Assembly (NCBI GenBank): GCA_004519485.1
Contig: CP038120.1
Coordinates: 581,578 to 645,577, forward strand
Origin: Nannochloropsis oceanica
Lineage: Eukaryota > Sar > Eustigmatophyceae > Eustigmatales > Monodopsidaceae
Direction of reading: 5' to 3'
DNA length: 64,000 nucleotides
The notes beneath the pieces are model-generated. The model searched no databases. It was given only the letters and a program-made list of their open reading frames with translations, and had not been told where the DNA came from. This document shows, piece after piece, positions 61,881 through 64,000 of this stretch (positions are counted from its first letter, which is position 1; every line of letters starts with the position of its first letter). The translations under genes were made by a program, and so were the position numbers.

Positions 61881-62893
61881 GTTTGATTGAGGAGAGGGAG
61901 CCAGGGAGCGAGGGAGAGAGGGGGGGAGTAGTTGCAGTAGTCACAGTGTAAGTAGTGAAGGCAATAGTAGCAAGGCAACAACAGCACTAGCTGCGACAAA
62001 AAGCACCTGTAGAACGCCACACCAGCACCAGCACCATCACTAGCACCAGCACGAAAGTCATCAACCAAAGAAAAGATTATGTTTTAATTAAGTGTGAATT
62101 GATCACAAAGAATAAAACTGGATGCGGCGGAAGCGCCCCATGCAAGCTCTTCGGCCACTTTTCCCATTGATGTGATCCCCTTTCCTCCCTTTCACTCCTC
62201 CACCCGCACTCGAAGTCGCTACGTTTCCCCCCCCCTTATCCCTTTGCCCTTATAGAAACCTATCGTTTGACAGGGACCAGAATACCTCGTGTTGCCGTAC
62301 ACAAACTCAAGGTCCTTAATACCGTTTCATACATCGATACAGGCATGTCTTGAAGCCTAGACAATTTTGCCGGACGGGGACAACCAACCTCCCCCCTATT
62401 TTGTTGGGTTTGACGTTGCAAAATAATCAATACAGGTCGAGTATTAGTAAGTCAGCAAGCAGAGAGACACGCTTTTGACCCATCAATTTCTCTCCATGGA
62501 TAATCGATTCCAAGCGTCCTTGGCATTGTCGAGTGCATTTACAGGGATATCGATATTTGGGGCCAAACGTGGCGGCGAACATGGCGTATCATGTTCCTCG
62601 GCGATGATCGACCAAGGGACTCTACTTTGTGCATCTGGCCGTGGTGCAAGCAGCCCCCTCCATTCCCTCCATCCCCGTCCACGCGCACACCAACGTCTGT
62701 AAATGCGCGCTACCCATTCACCTTCAGCAGGTCGCTCAGAGAACCACGACATCAAGCGAAAGGAGAGCGAGCAGCAAGGGACATCAACCTCAGCAAGCAG
62801 CCAAGCACCATGCGTCCTACCCCGTGTCCTTTTTCTAATTCAGGAACGCAGTAACAGCGGGAGCAACGGTAACAGCAGCAGCAAAGACATCGC
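61881..62893. other. Intergenic, no gene recognised
   Basis: 3' region of ankyrin gene 4 and upstream region of the next gene. Small ORFs near 62475-62755 have no recognisable features. A leading non-coding exon of the NRDE2-like gene may lie here. Confidence 0.45.
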
Positions 62894-64000
62894 TTGGCAA
62901 CGACGAGCAAACTTGTATATCCACGAAGCATGGAAGAAGATAAACCGCGACAGCCAGCGTTACAGCTTGGGCCCCCGCCCTGCAGGCCCTTATTTGCTGC
63001 TGCAGCAGCAGCAGCAGCCAGATTGTCATCCTGCCCATCTCCTTCCTCTTCAACAGAAGCTCCAGGAGCTGTAGTGGCCCCATGGTTAAATGTCGGCCAG
63101 AGTTTCCATGCGGACGAAGGGGTGGTGGCCCTGAGACGGTAAGAAGGGAGGGAGGGAGAGGGGGGGGAGGGAGCATGAGGCGCTGCAAGTCAGCGAGTGG
63201 TGACGTGAGACATCAATTTTTAATGGCATTTGTTTTCCCCTATACACAGGCAAAGAGAAGATGGAGAAGAGGCAGAAGAAAGGGTGCGCGACGGGCACCG
63301 TAGGGACAAGAGGAAGAGGAGGAAGAGGGAGAGGGAACAGAAGGAGGAGGAGGAGGTGGAGGAGGGTGGGGAAAGAAATGTAAGAAAAAGGAAAAAGAAG
63401 GACAAGAAGAAGAGAAAAGAGGAAAAGGAAAAGAGGAAACCAGCTCGTTTCCTGCTCGATCAAGGCCGAGAGAGAGGGAGGGAAGGAGGGAGGGAGGGAG
63501 GGAATACGCATCTTGCTACCCATGACCATCCTCCCCCCCTTGCTGCTCCTCTACCTTCGCCTTCCTTGCCATCTTCCTCCTTGTTTGTGGAGGACAGAAG
63601 GAGAGACGAGGACGTGAGGCGGCTGCGACAGATGTACTCGCACGACATGCCTTTGTTCCGGAGGCCCGGGTAAGGGAGGGAGGGAGGGCGGGAGGGAGGG
63701 AGGGAGGGAGGGAGGGAGCGAGGAGGGGGGGAGGGGGCTGCAGCAGATGGACTCGCACGGCTTTCTTTCTGCCGGGCTGAAATGACGGACGGCAGGAGGG
63801 AGGGAAGGAGGGGGACACTTTGGCGCAATATTTTCATTCACTTTCTTCCCTTCCTACCTCCTTCCCTCCCTTCCTCCCTCCCTCCCTGGGATCCCTTTTA
63901 TTTAGGACTGAGGAAGGAGCCGCCCGCTCTCTGATTGGGAAAGATCTCTTGTCTTTTTCTCAGCTTTCCTGCGTGTGGAAAAAATTGGTCAGCAGGTACG
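62894..64000 (+). CDS. NRDE2-like protein, 5' part only (runs off the window)
   Basis: Exons: 62894-63138, 63250-63669, 63906-63995, continuing beyond the edge (the last exon ends at a GT donor, AG|GTACG). Features in order: an Ala tract; VAPWLNVGQSFHADEG, like the early W-L-x-N-x-S-F motif of NRDE2; a long Lys/Arg/Glu-rich region (about residues 82-150); then DVRRLRQMYSHDMPLFRR, like the family's 'LY..D...Y.R' motif. NRDE2 proteins are nuclear and act in RNA surveillance and small-RNA silencing with exosome cofactors, with a C-terminal HAT-repeat region that would lie outside this window. The assignment rests on two short motifs and composition. ATG 62930 is an alternative start in the same frame. 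Confidence 0.5.

Overview
The window reads as nuclear DNA of a small-genome photosynthetic stramenopile, most likely a eustigmatophyte of the Nannochloropsis/Microchloropsis type. The evidence is intron-rich protein genes with GT-AG and rare GC-AG introns, introns packed with (GGGA)n/(TCCC)n tracts, a eukaryotic 5S rRNA gene, and eukaryote-type secreted and membrane proteins. The genus is inferred from recalled sequence style, not from a search.

Layout. Positions 1-18553 are a head-to-tail satellite of 332/322-bp monomers organised into higher-order repeats of about 8 kb. After a short junction, a tandemly duplicated block of about 560 bp (18935-20030) lies in front of a secreted GH6 cellulase gene (20126-24075). 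Next come an ankyrin gene (27320-28735), a secreted GH5 exo-1,3-beta-glucanase-like gene (29629-33175), a minus-strand homologue of an actinobacterial protein family often labelled 3-methyladenine DNA glycosylase (33936-35935), and a divergent cupin gene (36298-37762). These are followed by a minus-strand vanadium haloperoxidase with a C-terminal extension (38578-41037), a DUF962/Mpo1-like membrane protein (43429-44354), a second ankyrin gene (44806-46372, minus), a single-pass protein carrying only the NPC1 N-terminal domain (47236-49982), and a third ankyrin gene (51141-53694). The right end holds a 14-exon coiled-coil protein of unknown function (54158-57879, minus), a 5S rRNA gene with truncated tandem copies (58742-59107, minus), a fourth ankyrin gene (59869-61880) and the 5' part of an NRDE2-like gene running off the edge. 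Exon structures were built by hand: each junction has GT/GC...AG, keeps frame, and joins recognisable family motifs where a family is known. Only one internal junction (third exon of ankyrin gene 2) is unresolved.

How the genes relate. There is no operon logic. GH6, GH5 and perhaps the haloperoxidase are secreted proteins that could act on wall or storage glucans or at the cell surface; this is inference. The four ankyrin genes look like one local paralogous family, because they share a C-terminal module outside the ankyrin repeats.

Most interesting signals: (1) decayed or alternative copies of an exon lying beside the real exon and separated from it by (TCCC)n tracts, seen at four genes; (2) complementary polypurine/polypyrimidine tracts at the two ends of many introns; (3) the ankyrin family with its shared C-terminal module; (4) the higher-order satellite; (5) 5S-derived 98-bp mini-repeats; (6) unusual domain architectures in the haloperoxidase and the NPC1-like protein.
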